This document shows positions 11,060 to 23,081 of a DNA stretch of 64,000 nucleotides, one piece after another. The stretch is from Oryzias latipes (Eukaryota; Chordata; Actinopteri; Beloniformes; Adrianichthyidae): NCBI RefSeq assembly GCF_002234675.1, contig NC_019862.2:26160160-26224159 (forward strand). Reading direction: 5' to 3'. The first letter of the stretch is position 1; each line of letters begins with the position of its first letter. Position numbers and translations under genes: made by a program. The notes under the pieces were generated by a model. That model ran no database searches. It saw nothing but the letters and a program-made list of their open reading frames with translations, and was not told the DNA's origin.

Positions 11060-12054
11060 CTAGTTTCCCGCTGGTTTTGATGGCATTCCAGTCACACTCG
11101 CTCCCCTTTTAACATTTCCAGGGCAAAACCTGGCAATATGCCCACTCTGTTCGCACCTGAAGCAGATTGGTTTCCCATCTACAGTTTTTCTGGGTCTCAT
11201 TGTGTGTACTCTAGAGGGAGGGGGACTCTGAGGTGTGAGGGCCTTAATGACCAATTCTAGCTGTGTCTGTTGTGCTTTCAGTAAAGACATTAATTCACCA
11301 AATTCTGAGGAGGTAGAGGTGGCACTCTCACAAGAGGCAGCCATTGTACTACAGTTAAGCTTTAGAGGCTGGTTTCCATAATGTGCCATCCATCTAGTGG
11401 CTTCACCCCTTACTTCGCGAATAGTCCACTGTGGGTTGACATTAACCAGATCTTTCAACCTCATCCTCAATGCTGGATTAATGACACCATCACAGAATTG
11501 GTCACGCAGGTCTTTGGTTGCTGTAACAGCGGCATGCACATCAGATTTTACTATTTGCTCCATGAGTTCCATTAAAGAATGTGAATAATCGATTAACAAT
11601 TCACTCTCTTGTTGCTTGCGGTTAAAAAACTTTCTTTGTAATGTAACTCGAGAGTGTGTTCCACCGTAAGAGCCGCAAATATACTCTCAACACATTCTCT
11701 CTGATCTCTGGGCAAAAATTTTATCTCTGTACGTGCAGCTCCCTCAAGATGATCAAAAACAATTTGGGCTCGTTCATTCTCACATCTTCCCCTGGTTTGT
11801 ACAGCAATGGTCATTTGTGCAATCCATTCATCCAAAGTCAATGAGTCTGTATTGTCCAGTTTTCCTGAAAAAACAGGCAGCGTTCTGTCCTGCTGCACAT
11901 AGATCACTGGAGTTGATCTTACAGGCTCAATGTTCGCATTTGAGGCTCCAGGTGAGGATGACGGTCCGGGGTTTGTGGCTGCCGCTCTCAAAGTAGCAAG
12001 TTCCGTTTCCAGGTCCCTTATCCGCCGTGACATGTCCTGCTCCTCAGACTCCAT
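11060..12054 (-). pseudogene. gag: Ty3/gypsy gag, disrupted by a frameshift
   Basis: Gag starts at 12,054 with a coiled-coil-like N-terminus (MSRRIRDLETELATLRAAA) and runs in frame to a stop at 11,593. The capsid-like remainder and the nucleocapsid continue in another frame down to 11,060. The shift falls about 11,660-11,680, where the capsid sequence leaves the first frame. The second part carries a CCHC zinc knuckle (CFRCEQSGHIARFC) near its end. The break is a small indel. Without it the two frames would make one gag of about 330 residues. Gag normally forms the particle and packages the RNA, so this copy should be defective in cis. Confidence 0.85.
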
Positions 12055-12154
12055 GACTCCTGGGAAGATACTGCCCCTGCTGTCCTCAAAAATAAGAAAA
12101 AAACAAATACTCTGCAGAGTTCACAAAAAAAAAATCAAGTCACTTCCCTTTGGT

Positions 12155-12173
12155 AATCCTGCCGACAACGCCA
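12155..12173 (-). other. Retrotransposon primer binding site, serine-tRNA type
   Basis: Two bases inside the 5' LTR, the plus strand reads AATCCTGCCGACAACGCCA. This matches the 3' end plus CCA of vertebrate tRNA-Ser of the AGA/TGA type at all but one base, as I recall that tRNA. The position and the CCA end make this the minus-strand primer site. The tRNA identity should be confirmed by alignment. Confidence 0.75.
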
Positions 12174-12175
12174 AA

Positions 12176-12795
12176 TGTTGCACCGAGTAAAGACTGATAA
12201 CTGCCGTAAAGCAAGTCAAAGTTTTATTAACACAGGATCATTATTTGTAGTACAATACCTTTATACCGATGACACCACAGCAAACGTGCAGAAAAGAAGA
12301 ATCGCAATTAATGCAAAACCAAAAAATAAAAAATTCAAACATGCAAGAAAACTGTGATGCACAGCACACTCGGTCAGATATGTCACTTTAAAAATAATGT
12401 CCAATATAAATGAGAGGAAGTGACTTTAACAAAATGACAAACAGAATAGACAGAAATAGTCCGCTCCTGCACTTGATTAGTCAATCATGCCGCACGAGCC
12501 CGTGAGGAGCGGACAAACAAAACACAAAAAAAACAAAAAACTAAACACAGGACAGCAGGGCACAGTATTCCAACACTGGTGCGTCGCAAAACCTCACGCC
12601 CAGTCTTTAAACCCCCCCAGTAAAACAGGATCTACCTCTGCCGTGATCCGCACTCTGCTCAAGCCAACTCATGCTGCTCCCTGAGCTAACCGGCTTTCTC
12701 ACAGGAAGTTAGCACCATAGCAACCACACGTCAACTTCCTTTTTATACCCTCTGAACAATGGGTATAGCGACACCTTCAGGTGACTCCCGTTACA
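12176..12795 (-). repeat. 5' LTR (620 bp)
   Basis: Upstream LTR. On the minus strand it starts TGTAACGGG and ends GCAACA. It carries a TATA box (TATAAAAA, 12,747-12,740) and an AATAAA signal (12,228-12,223), which gives the expected U3-R-U5 layout. Confidence 0.95.
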
Positions 12796-14500
12796 AAAGT
12801 CTAAAGAAAATGTTAGAAAAAGAAACAGGGGAAAATGGGCGGTGATGTGTAGGATTAATCAAATGTGAACATGAGTGTTGAACCATGTATGAAAGCAAGG
12901 ATAGGCCAATAACAACTAAAACTAGAAGAAGCTGCATTTCCAGAAGAAAATGCAGGGTTGAATGCTGTATTGCTGAATGAAAGCAAAAATATGATGAAAA
13001 AACATTGTAGAAGGAGTTAAGCATGAAAGCTGAAATTGTTGAAAAAATGGCTGAACTGTCCTGGAAAATCCTGGAATATTTTGAAAAGTTAAAGGACCAA
13101 AAGTCAAAGGTGAACATTGTAAAAGCATAATGACCAAAACAGGTCAAAATTTGTAGACGGAGTAAAGCATGAAAGCTGAAATTGTTGAAAAAATGGATGT
13201 ACTGTTGAAAATTTGAAGATGATGCTAAAATGGCTAAAAGTGCTAGCATCAGCATCATCAACTGACTCAAAAAAACACATTGTTTGAGAGTGTCATACAA
13301 GTTGATAGAAAATCCACTTTTTTCAAAATGGTGGCTTCTCTATTGATTTTATCTCCATAGCAACCATTTTCTGTTTGGGTCGCCTGGGGATGACGAACAA
13401 ATCGACGTCAGTTTCAGACAAATCGGAAAAAGTAAACCTTTGGACATCCTTTAGCAACGAAGTTTGTTTGCTAACCACGCCCACATTCCTTATATGTCCA
13501 GATCCAGTGAATTTTAATATGTTCAGTTCCAGGCATGGATGAAGTATTTTGCAATATTTGCTTCAGATTTTGTCATAAAATGGCCACCAAACAGTAGGTT
13601 GTGTCGACATCCCATAATGATCTATAAACGTATTTTTATAGTCCAAAGCCTTGTGATCAATTTAATGTTTGAACGGTGTCTGTAGCTAAAGGCATATTGA
13701 AGTTATATTGGTTTAAAGAACCAAAGGTTTTCAAGGATTCTCAATGTATTTTAATGGAGCAAATATCTTGGAAAATCCTGGAATATCTTCAAAGGTTCAA
13801 GGATTTGAAGGACCAAAAGTAATAGCTGAAAGGATTAAGCTGAAATATCTAAACATTTAAATGGTAAAATGGTTAAAATAGGTAAAAACTGAAGTTTAAA
13901 ATCGCCTCACATTTAAGCTCAAAATGGCCGCCAAACCATAGTTGGCGTTGCCATCCCATAATAATTTCAAAACTTATATTGAAGTCCAAAGTCCTGTGAG
14001 CAGTTTAATGTTTGAACGGTGTTTCTAGCCAAAGGCATGTTGAAGTTATTATGGTTGAAAGAAACAAAGGTTTTAAGGATTCTCTATATATTTTAATGGA
14101 GCAGAAATCTTGGAAAACCCTGGAAAATCCTGGAATATCTTGAAAAGTTGAAGGATGTGAAGTGCCAAAATTCATAGCTGAAATAAAGTGAAATAGTTAA
14201 AGATTTTAATAATTTTATGGTTGAAAAATTTGAAGTGTCCGAACGGGGTGTTGAACTGGGCACCTCATGCACCATAACTTCCCTATGTATTTTAATAGGA
14301 CAAAAAATCCCGGAAAACCTGGAATATCTTAAAAAGTTGAAGGATTTGAAAAACCAAAAGTCATAGCATTAATAAGCTGAAAAAGCTGAACATTTTAAAA
14401 GTTGAATGGTTAAAATATGTTAAAAATTGTAGAAGGAGTTAAGTGCCGAAAAACGGCGGAAGATAGCATAAGAGGAAAACAAAGGGTTGAATGCTTTACA
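12796..14500. repeat. Degenerate tandem repeat, period about 344 bp
   Basis: Two clear units start with AAAATGGCC(A/G)CCAAAC at 13,577 and 13,921 and share the same order of phrases: ATCCCATAAT, TTTAATGTTTGAACGGTGT, GGCAT(A/G)TTGAAGTTAT, TATTTTAATGGAGCA, CTGGAATATCTT and GAAGGA. Partial units with CCTGGAATAT phrases lie near 13,065 and 14,310. There is no coding frame longer than the noise level. I do not recognise the family. It may be satellite-like or an internally repetitive transposon. Confidence 0.7.
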
Positions 14501-15555
14501 GCATTTAACCAATAACTTTAAGGCAGAATCCAATTTAAAGTGTGTGAGTTTTATCACACTGAGTGTCCTGCAGGTCCAGGCTTACAGGACACCCATGTGA
14601 ATGCCCAGCAGTGGCATCAGTGATATATGTTTCAGTGGAGGAGGCGGGCTCGCCTGTCCCAGTGGACCCTTGAAGGTATTGATCACTTTGTGTCTCTTGC
14701 TTGCAATCTGCAGAGAATCACAAACAGGAGTTTAAGGGTGTAAACAAACTCTCCGCGCCACTCCATCCTCCCAGCTCAGATGCATTTAGCTGTGTGTGTT
14801 TGAAGCCGTTATTGGCTGCTTGGCAATAAATCAACAAAGTCACAGAGGTAAACGATGCAGTTCAATAATGTCACATTAATTAGGAGAGTGAAGGTGGAAA
14901 AGGGACAGAGTGAGAAGGGGCACAGAACAAAATAAAACACTAGATTATATGCCGAGATCTAATCAATGGTTGCTGATGATGGAGGAAAGAAACAAGGCCA
15001 ACCACTCTCCAGTCTATGTGCATGCTAAACAACCTAAATGCATTGCTTGCATGGCTGGGGCTGATGAGGGAGTATAAATGAGTCATGCCCACCCCACTTC
15101 CCCTTCACTGCATGCCACGCATGTATGATGACCCTCTGCAAAATAACACAGAGTTCCCGTGGTAAAATAATAATATGCAGAGCTCAAAACAAATGCTAAA
15201 ATGCACATTTAAAACACTGATTACAAAAAAATAATAATGATCCTGTTTGTTCAGTTTATTAAAAAAAAACAAAAGTTCAAACTGAGGATACCTCAAGGCA
15301 AGACACTTCAACCAAACCTAATTCTTATAAATGTTATTATGATCTAAATAACATCAAATTATCATCATTGATGACATAAGATATGACCATGAGATGAGCT
15401 TCAGCTCAGAAGATTCCTGGTATCTATCTTCAGGACCTCATCATGGAAACATCTGGAAGAGAACAATTCATACATTTAAATTTATAATCAGTTCGACTCT
15501 GCAAATAACGATTTATTGTTATGTACAAAATAAAAGCATTTATAATTGATCAGCC
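14500..15555. other. Intergenic DNA, no gene recognised
   Basis: Mixed AT-rich sequence without a recognisable gene, repeat family or splice pattern. Confidence 0.4.
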
Positions 15556-15559
15556 AAAT

Positions 15560-15885
15560 ACGTTCCCACGGTTCAAGTCCCGGCTGGGGGACCTGAACCA
15601 GAACATCAATGGGAAACCTTTCTGTGTAGAGTTTGCATGTTCTCCCCGTGCATGCGTGGGTTTGTCTCTGGCTTGTCCAAAAACATGCTTCATAGGTTCA
15701 TTAATTAATCTAAAATTTGTGAATGTGAGAGTGTGTGGGTGTGTGATTGTGGACACTCTACCGTGCGACAGACTGGTGACCTGTCCAGGGTGTCCCCTGC
15801 CTTCACCCACAAGTGGCCAGGATAGGCTCCGGCAGCCCCGTGACCCCGAAAGGGAATAAACGGAAGAAGATGAATGAATGAATGA
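15560..15885 (+). mobile_element. tRNA-derived SINE
   Basis: Contains a B-box-like GGTTCAAGTCCCGGC near its start, then the common teleost body (GCATGTTCTCCCCGTGCATG, GGTGACCTGTCCAGGGTGT, ATAGGCTCCGGCAGCCCC) and ends in a GAAT-rich tail (GATGAATGAATGAATGAT). This order, with RNA polymerase III box first and simple tail last, marks a plus-strand SINE copy. Confidence 0.75.
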
Positions 15886-15914
15886 TATCATAAAGAACAT
15901 GAAGTCATAGAATT

Positions 15915-16020
15915 CAATAGGTAATGGCTAAACTAAAAAGACTAAACTATACTGGGCATCCCTGCCCTTAGACCATCCTTCTCGGTAATGAGAAAAATCC
16001 TAAAAAAAACGGATACCGAA
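15915..16020 (-). repeat. Fragment of L2 3' UTR
   Basis: The stretch around ACTATACTGGGCATCCCTG followed by CCCTTAGACC and an A-rich piece closely matches the 3' untranslated region of the L2 copy at 18,600-18,670. It is an isolated scrap. Confidence 0.6.
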
Positions 16021-16369
16021 TACATAGAAAATATACAAACACAAAACTTAGTTTGTAAAGCTAGTAACTAATTTTGTTTGTTTCCAGGTTATTGTAAACT
16101 ATAAGGGATTTACATTGCAGCTATCGTTTTTATCAGCAAATGACACCCAGGGTCGACCCGTAAAAGTCGCTATGACTACGCCATTATATAGGTTTCTCAC
16201 TTGGGAAGTTTGATATAATGATGGAATTCAGTCAGCTACAAAAAGTATGTTAGTTTAAGAACATTTATTTAAAGTCTTTTTTTTAAGTCTTTTTTGCTTA
16301 GAAAAAAAATGGTTTTAGTGTTTTTTGAAATTTATTATCAGTTTATAAATAAAAGTTAGTTGTTTTAAA

Positions 16370-16442
16370 TCATGTTTGTTTTTTTGTTTGTTTGTTTATT
16401 TGTTTGTTTGTTTAAATGAAATGATACACACACACACACACC
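16370..16442. repeat. (TTTG)n and (CA)n simple repeats
   Basis: A TTTG-rich run (about 16,374-16,413) followed by a short CA run (16,427-16,442). Confidence 0.8.
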
Positions 16443-16893
16443 ATGATAAAAAGAGTGATAAAATGACGCCATGCACAAACCCGGCTTTACAAGAGGCGAA
16501 ACGATATTTAGGGAACATGTCCACATCGGTGACCCCCCACTCAAGTTCACGGAGTACACTACCACAGGACCCCCCAGATCTGATCAAAAGAGCCAGACCC
16601 AGGAGATCCCACTGCAGCGACCCCGTTCACTGAGAAGGGTCAGTCACCAATGTGGAGGATCCCTCTGAGGAAAACAGTGGAGTTACAAATTAAATGTATA
16701 AGGAATAAAACACAAATTCAAATATATAACAAAAAAAGTCCAGTTTTTATTAGCTGGCTCTAATTGTGCTTTTATCTCATGCTCTGTTTTTTACCTCACC
16801 CAGATTTTGTTCATGAGAGAAGGAAAGATGGACTGCCACACTGGCCGGTGGAGAGGTGCAGCAGCTGCAGTTATACTGCACCGATTTGTTATA

Positions 16894-17858
<965 letters not shown>

Positions 17859-17889
17859 TTATATCGGAGGACAGTTGTAGTGGCTTTGT

Positions 17890-18085
17890 TACCTCTTCTG
17901 TATAATACCTTGATGCCTCCCTGGAGAGCCCTGACACACCCGGGGGAGGCTTTGGGGAAGTACCAGGCTGCTGTATTGGCTGGCCTGGGAACGCCTTGGG
18001 GTTTCCCCAAAAAGACCTGTGGAGCAGAAGGTCTGGGCATCTCTGCTTAGATGCTGTCCTGTGGTAAGAGGGGAAGATGATAGAG
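17890..18085 (+). mobile_element. Possible LINE C-terminal fragment
   Basis: The plus strand encodes a short conceptual piece (GLGTPWGFP and GAEGLGIS) that resembles the C-terminal end of a fish LINE ORF2. It is too short and damaged to assign. Low confidence. Confidence 0.3.
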
Positions 18086-18461
18086 AAAATAATGGATATA
18101 TCAAAACCATGGCAGTTTTGGAAATGTGTTAGTTCTGATCAAGGTTATAAACAAACCCCAGAAATACAAAAACTATTCCTCAGGGAAATTTTAAACATGT
18201 ACCACTAAAGCAGTGACTTCAACGTCCAAACACGAAGACTATCTGGGCTCTGAACACAAGAACCCTCATTTCCTGATCCACAAAGGCCTTATCACATTAG
18301 ACACTGAGTTTCACCTTCAGGATGAAGAGAGGAGCCACAGAACTCTAATGTTCCACATACAAAGCCTATGCTTCTGTCCCGGTAAAGGAATATCACGGCA
18401 GTCTTTCTGCAGACACCAGCAAGTCAGAATCAGCCTGCTCCAACTACTGCACAGTCATCCA

Positions 18462-20600
18462 ATTCAATTCAATTTTATTTGTATAGCCCAAAATCACAAC
18501 AACAGTCGTCTCGATGGGCTTCGAAGTAAAACATGAAATCAAAAGGATCACGAATACAAAGAGTTCAATAGAAAAATACTAAAATGAACTAACAAACTGA
18601 CTAAGCTATACTGGCATCCCTGCCCTTAGACCCCCCTTCGCGGTAAGGAAAAACTCCCAAAAAAAACGGATTCCGGAAAAAACGAAGAAACCTCAGGGGT
18701 GCCCACATGAAGGAGGGATCCTCCCCCAGGACGGACAGGGGATTTACCAGAAATCTTAGAGAAGAATTAACTTATCTAAATCTACAACTACATATATAAA
18801 AGTCCAGCAGACGAGCTTCATCCAGCCGTGGTTGTGGGGACAGTCAAAGGCGCGAGTCGAGCCGGAGACAGGAACCACAGCCAGGTGTAGGAGCAGGAGC
18901 AGAGGCGAGGTACTCGGTCAGGTACAGAGCAGAGACGAGCCAGAGATGAGCCAGAGGCAGGATCCACAGCCAGGTGTAGGAGCGCGAGCAAAGGCGAGGT
19001 AAACGGTCAGGAACTGGAGCACGGATGAGCCAACTGGAGTCTGGAAGCACTCCCACTCCCCAGGAGGGGAGAGGAAAAGAGGGACAATACATGAATCGCA
19101 CTGCACCAAACAGAGGCATGGAGAACTAAATGATAAATTATGATCAAGAATAGAGGAGAGGAAGGGTAGAAGTAAAAAAAGGAAAGAGGACAGAACCCCA
19201 GTGCACCATAGTTACCCCAGCTTCAACTTCTAGCAGCCTTTTAAAAGAAATAGTTATTATTAAGTTTAATTTAAACAAATTAACATTAAGTTAAATAATC
19301 TCTGAATACTAACTAGTCTGACAATAAGCCTGTCCAAAGAGGAATGTTTTCAGTCTAACTTTGAATGTAGAAACTGAGTCGGCCTCTCTTACATGAGCTG
19401 GGAGTTTATTCCATAAGACAGGGGCTTGGTGACTAAACGCTCTACCTCCAACCGTACTTTGGCTAATTCTAGGAACCACAAGCAGTCCTGCATTTTGCGA
19501 GCGAAGTGTTCTCATTGGATGGTAAGGGACTATGAGGTCCTTAATATAGGACGGGGCCATTCCATGTAAGGCCTTATAGGTTAACAGGAGGATCTTGAAC
19601 TTGATTCTGGAATCAACTGGGAGCCAATGGAGCGAAACTAACACAGGAGTGATGTGATCTCTTCTGCTAGTTCCAGCTAACAATCTAGCTGCTGCGTTCT
19701 GAACAAGCTGGAGACTTCTTAAGGAACTCTTAGGACACGCTGCTAACAAGGAGTTACAGTAATCCAGCCTCGACGTAACAAATTCAAGAGGAGGTAATTA
19801 ATTGTCATCCAGGTCTTGATGTCACTGATGCAGGCGTTCAGTTTCTCTATCTGGTCATTCTGGTCAGGCTTCATGGATAAATACAACTGCGTATCGTCGG
19901 CATAACAATGAAAATTGATGCTGTGTTTCCTGATTATGTTTCCTAGGGGTAGCATATAAAGCGTAAACAGGATCGGTCCCAAGACTGAGCCCTGTGGGAC
20001 TCCATAGTTGACTCGAGTGCACTGAGAGGAATGGCCATTTACATTAACAAACTGATACCTATCGGACAGATAGGATTTAAACCACTGGAGAGCAGATCCT
20101 CTGATCCCTATGTCCTGCTCTAATCTATGGAGTAAAATACCGTGTTCGATGGTGTCAAAGGCTGCACTGAGGTCCAACAGGACCAGAATAGAAAGTAGTC
20201 CCTTTTCTGAGGCCAATAACAAGTCATTAGAGACTCTAACTAGTGCAGTTTCCGTACTGTGGTGAGGTCTAAACCCCAACTGAAAGTCTTCAAAGTGGCT
20301 GTTGTCCTGTAGGTGGCAGTAAAGCTGCTTAACCACAACTCTTTCTAGGATTTTAGAAATAAAGGGCAGGTTTGATATCGGTCTATAGTTGGCCAAGATG
20401 CTAGGATCCAAACTGGGCTTTTTCAGAAGAGGTTTAACAACTGCATATTTAAAAGACTGTGGCACGTAACCCGTTTCCAGAGAGGCATTTATCATTGTTA
20501 ATATGGGATCATTAATTAGGGGAAAAGTTTCTTCAAAAAGTCTAGTGGGAATTGGGTCTAACAGACACGTTGAGGATTTGGAGGACGTAATAATTGATGA
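18462..20600 (-). mobile_element. L2-type LINE, 5'-truncated, with internal deletion
   Basis: The minus strand encodes RT sequence in two blocks. Residues from 20,495 down to about 19,790 hold [28 protein letters not shown] and [11 protein letters not shown] second block (19,749-19,309) starts at the [10 protein letters not shown]-equivalent region and ends with the usual C-terminal LWNKLPAHVREA segment. The join near 19,790 drops roughly 80 codons of the expected protein, so there is an internal deletion. A 3' UTR of about 800 bp follows and ends near 18,462 in the common phrase ATTTTATTTGTATAGCCC. It is better preserved than the copy at 1.4-3.8 kb. Confidence 0.85.
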
Positions 20601-20689
20601 GATCCAGGCTTATAACACCTGCTTCTGCTGATATCCCTTAAACCTGAAGGAGCCTGAGACTGCAGACTTAAGTAAAACCCAGTTTAGGT

Positions 20690-20880
20690 TTAACACGTGC
20701 TGTCCTATGACCCCACCCTTATATTGACGTAGTATCCCTACCATGACAAAGGTGGATAAAGGTGGAGAGGATTTTGTGTAATTAATGGACACCAGTGAAG
20801 ATCACAAATCATTGAAGAAAAAAGGTTCAGCGCACTGTCTTGCTGGCTCTAGATGACCCAACTCCTGGTCTGATCTGTCT
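20690..20880 (-). mobile_element. piggyBac-like MITE, copy 2
   Basis: Shares the body of the copies at 2.2 kb and 41.8 kb (CCATGACAAAGGTGGATAAA, GGACACCAGTGAAGATCACA). The left end is diverged (TTAACACGTGCTGTCC) and the right end is lost near 20,880. Confidence 0.7.
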
Positions 20881-23081
20881 TGTTTTTCTGGGATTTGGCT
20901 GTTTAAAAATCTGCTCTGTGCTCTAAAAGCAGAAAGAAGGGGAAGAGGAGCAGAAGGAGCTCCTCAACCAAAAGCCCTCACAGCCCCAAACTAACTGTTG
21001 ATCTGTGGAGGCAGTGCTCTCGTTCTGCTCTCGTTCTGTGAGTAGCCTGTAAAGTATGTTATCTTTTGTTATCTGACCATTTTCCAAACCCACTTAAGCC
21101 CTTTTGAGGTCACTGGGTTGCTGGACCCTATTTCAGCCACTGATGGGTAAAGGCAAGCACACCCTGGACAGTTCATTAGTTCAGGCATATTTTCATTATT
21201 TTAACAAAATATAATTGTTACAACAGAGAAAAGAAAACTTTTGAGTACATCTGAACTATATCTTCATGTGCAACATGATCCAGCAATCCCAAAACATTTT
21301 CAAGACATAAACTGGTCATGTGGTTCCAGTGGGATACAGTGAAGACCAACTAGCTTTCATGTGACTGTTTTAGTACAAATACCAGGCAAATCCTCAAGAC
21401 ACCACTAGATGGCACCATTTACTAGCATGCTTGACATTGTCCAGGTTGGCATTTAAACAGTGCTGCATGACAAAAACCCAAATATAACTTCTTTCTCTGT
21501 GAGTTTACCAGAACAGGAAAGACATTTCCAAAACACACCAATTGATGCATTTAAATATTTCTGTTACATCATGTCATAATAACCCGTGTCCTAGCATGTT
21601 GTTTGTAGCCACTTTACTAAATTATGAAATAAAGTTTCTCTTATTGTATGAAGCAAACACACAAAACTATCAACGCTAACCCTTATCTTAGGGTCAGGGT
21701 TAGGGGTTGATCCCACCTCTCTGGGAAGAATGATAGATCTCAGATTGTTGTAATCTCTGTTTGTTTTTCACCGCTGTACTGTTGTACTGAGTTCAAAATA
21801 GCTTTATAGGGTTGATATCAACTGCAGTATTACAGACAACACGACCATGTACGTGAGCCTGCACAAAGATTGTATTCATCTTCCTTCATTTTTTTGCTAC
21901 CTCACTGTCACAGGGCAGATTGATAAATCACACAATCTTTGTCAACATTCCAACTTTTAGCTCAAATCCAACCGCTTTTGATGGTAACCTGCTGCACACT
22001 CTTCTGTCTTCATGCTTCAACTAGATCAATATTTCTGAACTCCAGTCCTCAGGGCCCATCACTCTGAATGTTCTTACATTTCCCTGGTTAGACACACTTG
22101 CCTATAATGACTACCATGTAACAGCAAAAGGTTGATAATGAGTTAAATTAGGTGTGTTTTAACAGGGTAACATGGAAAACATGCAGGTCTGTAGCACATT
22201 TGGTTTCCATAGAGATCATAGACCTTAAGTCTAATTCTTTAGCTTTTTCGCCATTATTACATCCCTATGTGGTACAGGTGTTTGTTTGTGAGACAGATTC
22301 ATATTTGCGCAACTACTGAAAGATTTACTATGTACTGTACCTGCCTAATCGAAAATGTTCCCAAAGGTCATTTGATTAATGAATAGTGGTTTTATTTCCC
22401 ACATGGCAGTATCTTTGTTGACATGGCAGACATTGCATTCATTTTTGTAATAGATGTGAGTTAAAAAACAAAATAAAATGAAAAACGACTTTGAAAACAC
22501 TATCTTAAAGCTGCAGGAAAATTAAATCAACCAACTTTTTCCACACAATAAAAAGTTTATTAATATAGCTTAAGTGAAAAAAATGTTATTCACTTTTCTG
22601 CTTCCCAGATTTTGTCAAATAAAAACGCTTAAACATTTTTCATTATGTAGAAATGCATTATTAAAAAGCTCCAGTGCAGAATAAAATACAGGTGTATATT
22701 TTGTAATTATGGCATATACATTAATGAAAAGACAAATGAAAGAATAGCAGTTCACCTCTTCCTCCTCCACCTAAAGCTTCTTCTTCTCCTATCGACAGGG
22801 TCTAAAAGGTATAAAAGCTCTGAAAATGTACTTTTTAATGTTCTAGCAAGCAGACAAGCATTTTCTGGGAATGAATTTGAAAGATGAATATTGACAATAA
22901 AAGGCTAGATTTAAATGAACTGAAAGATATGATCCTTACAAATAGAAGAGCTTAAAATTAACAAAACACAAATCAGACAATTAGACAACCTGAGTGAAGT
23001 GCTGCTGCAATTATTTTATAATTACTAACATTGATTAATTTTTTATAGCCTGTTGTGAATCTTTGCCAAAATTGATGTTCA
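20881..23081. other. Intergenic DNA downstream of FMO gene A
   Basis: No coding region recognised. It contains a short palindromic hAT-like repeat (22,025-22,200). The 3' UTR of gene A should occupy its right end, but I could not choose a polyadenylation signal with confidence. Confidence 0.4.
22025..22200. mobile_element. Palindromic hAT-like MITE fragment
   Basis: CTCCAGTCCTCAGGGCCC on the left, and on the right the mirrored arms TTAGACACACTT / AGGTGTGTTTTAACAGGG with AACATGGAAAACATGCAG. These resemble a common teleost palindromic repeat. The right outer arm is missing. Confidence 0.5.

Larger units (their letters stand above)
6372..12795 (-). mobile_element. Full-length Ty3/gypsy LTR retrotransposon, recent insertion
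   Basis: A 6,424-bp element on the minus strand. Two direct 620-bp LTRs (12,176-12,795 as 5' LTR, 6,372-6,991 as 3' LTR) begin TG and end CA. By eye they differ at only a few bases (one near 6,868, two adjacent near 6,928), so insertion is recent. The 4-bp sequence AAAG flanks both sides (6,368-6,371 and 12,796-12,799) as a target duplication. Inside are a primer binding site beside the 5' LTR, gag with a zinc knuckle, a 1,342-codon pol (protease, RT, RNase H, integrase) and a polypurine tract beside the 3' LTR. No envelope gene is present. Integrase follows RNase H, the Ty3/gypsy order. The gag frame is broken, so this copy probably cannot move without help. Confidence 0.95.

Noticed and set aside
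18844-19119. Open frame of 91 codons
   Set aside because: It falls in the 3' UTR of the L2 copy, where short internal duplications (GAGCCAGAG, CACAGCCAGGTGTAGGAGC) make the frame open by chance.
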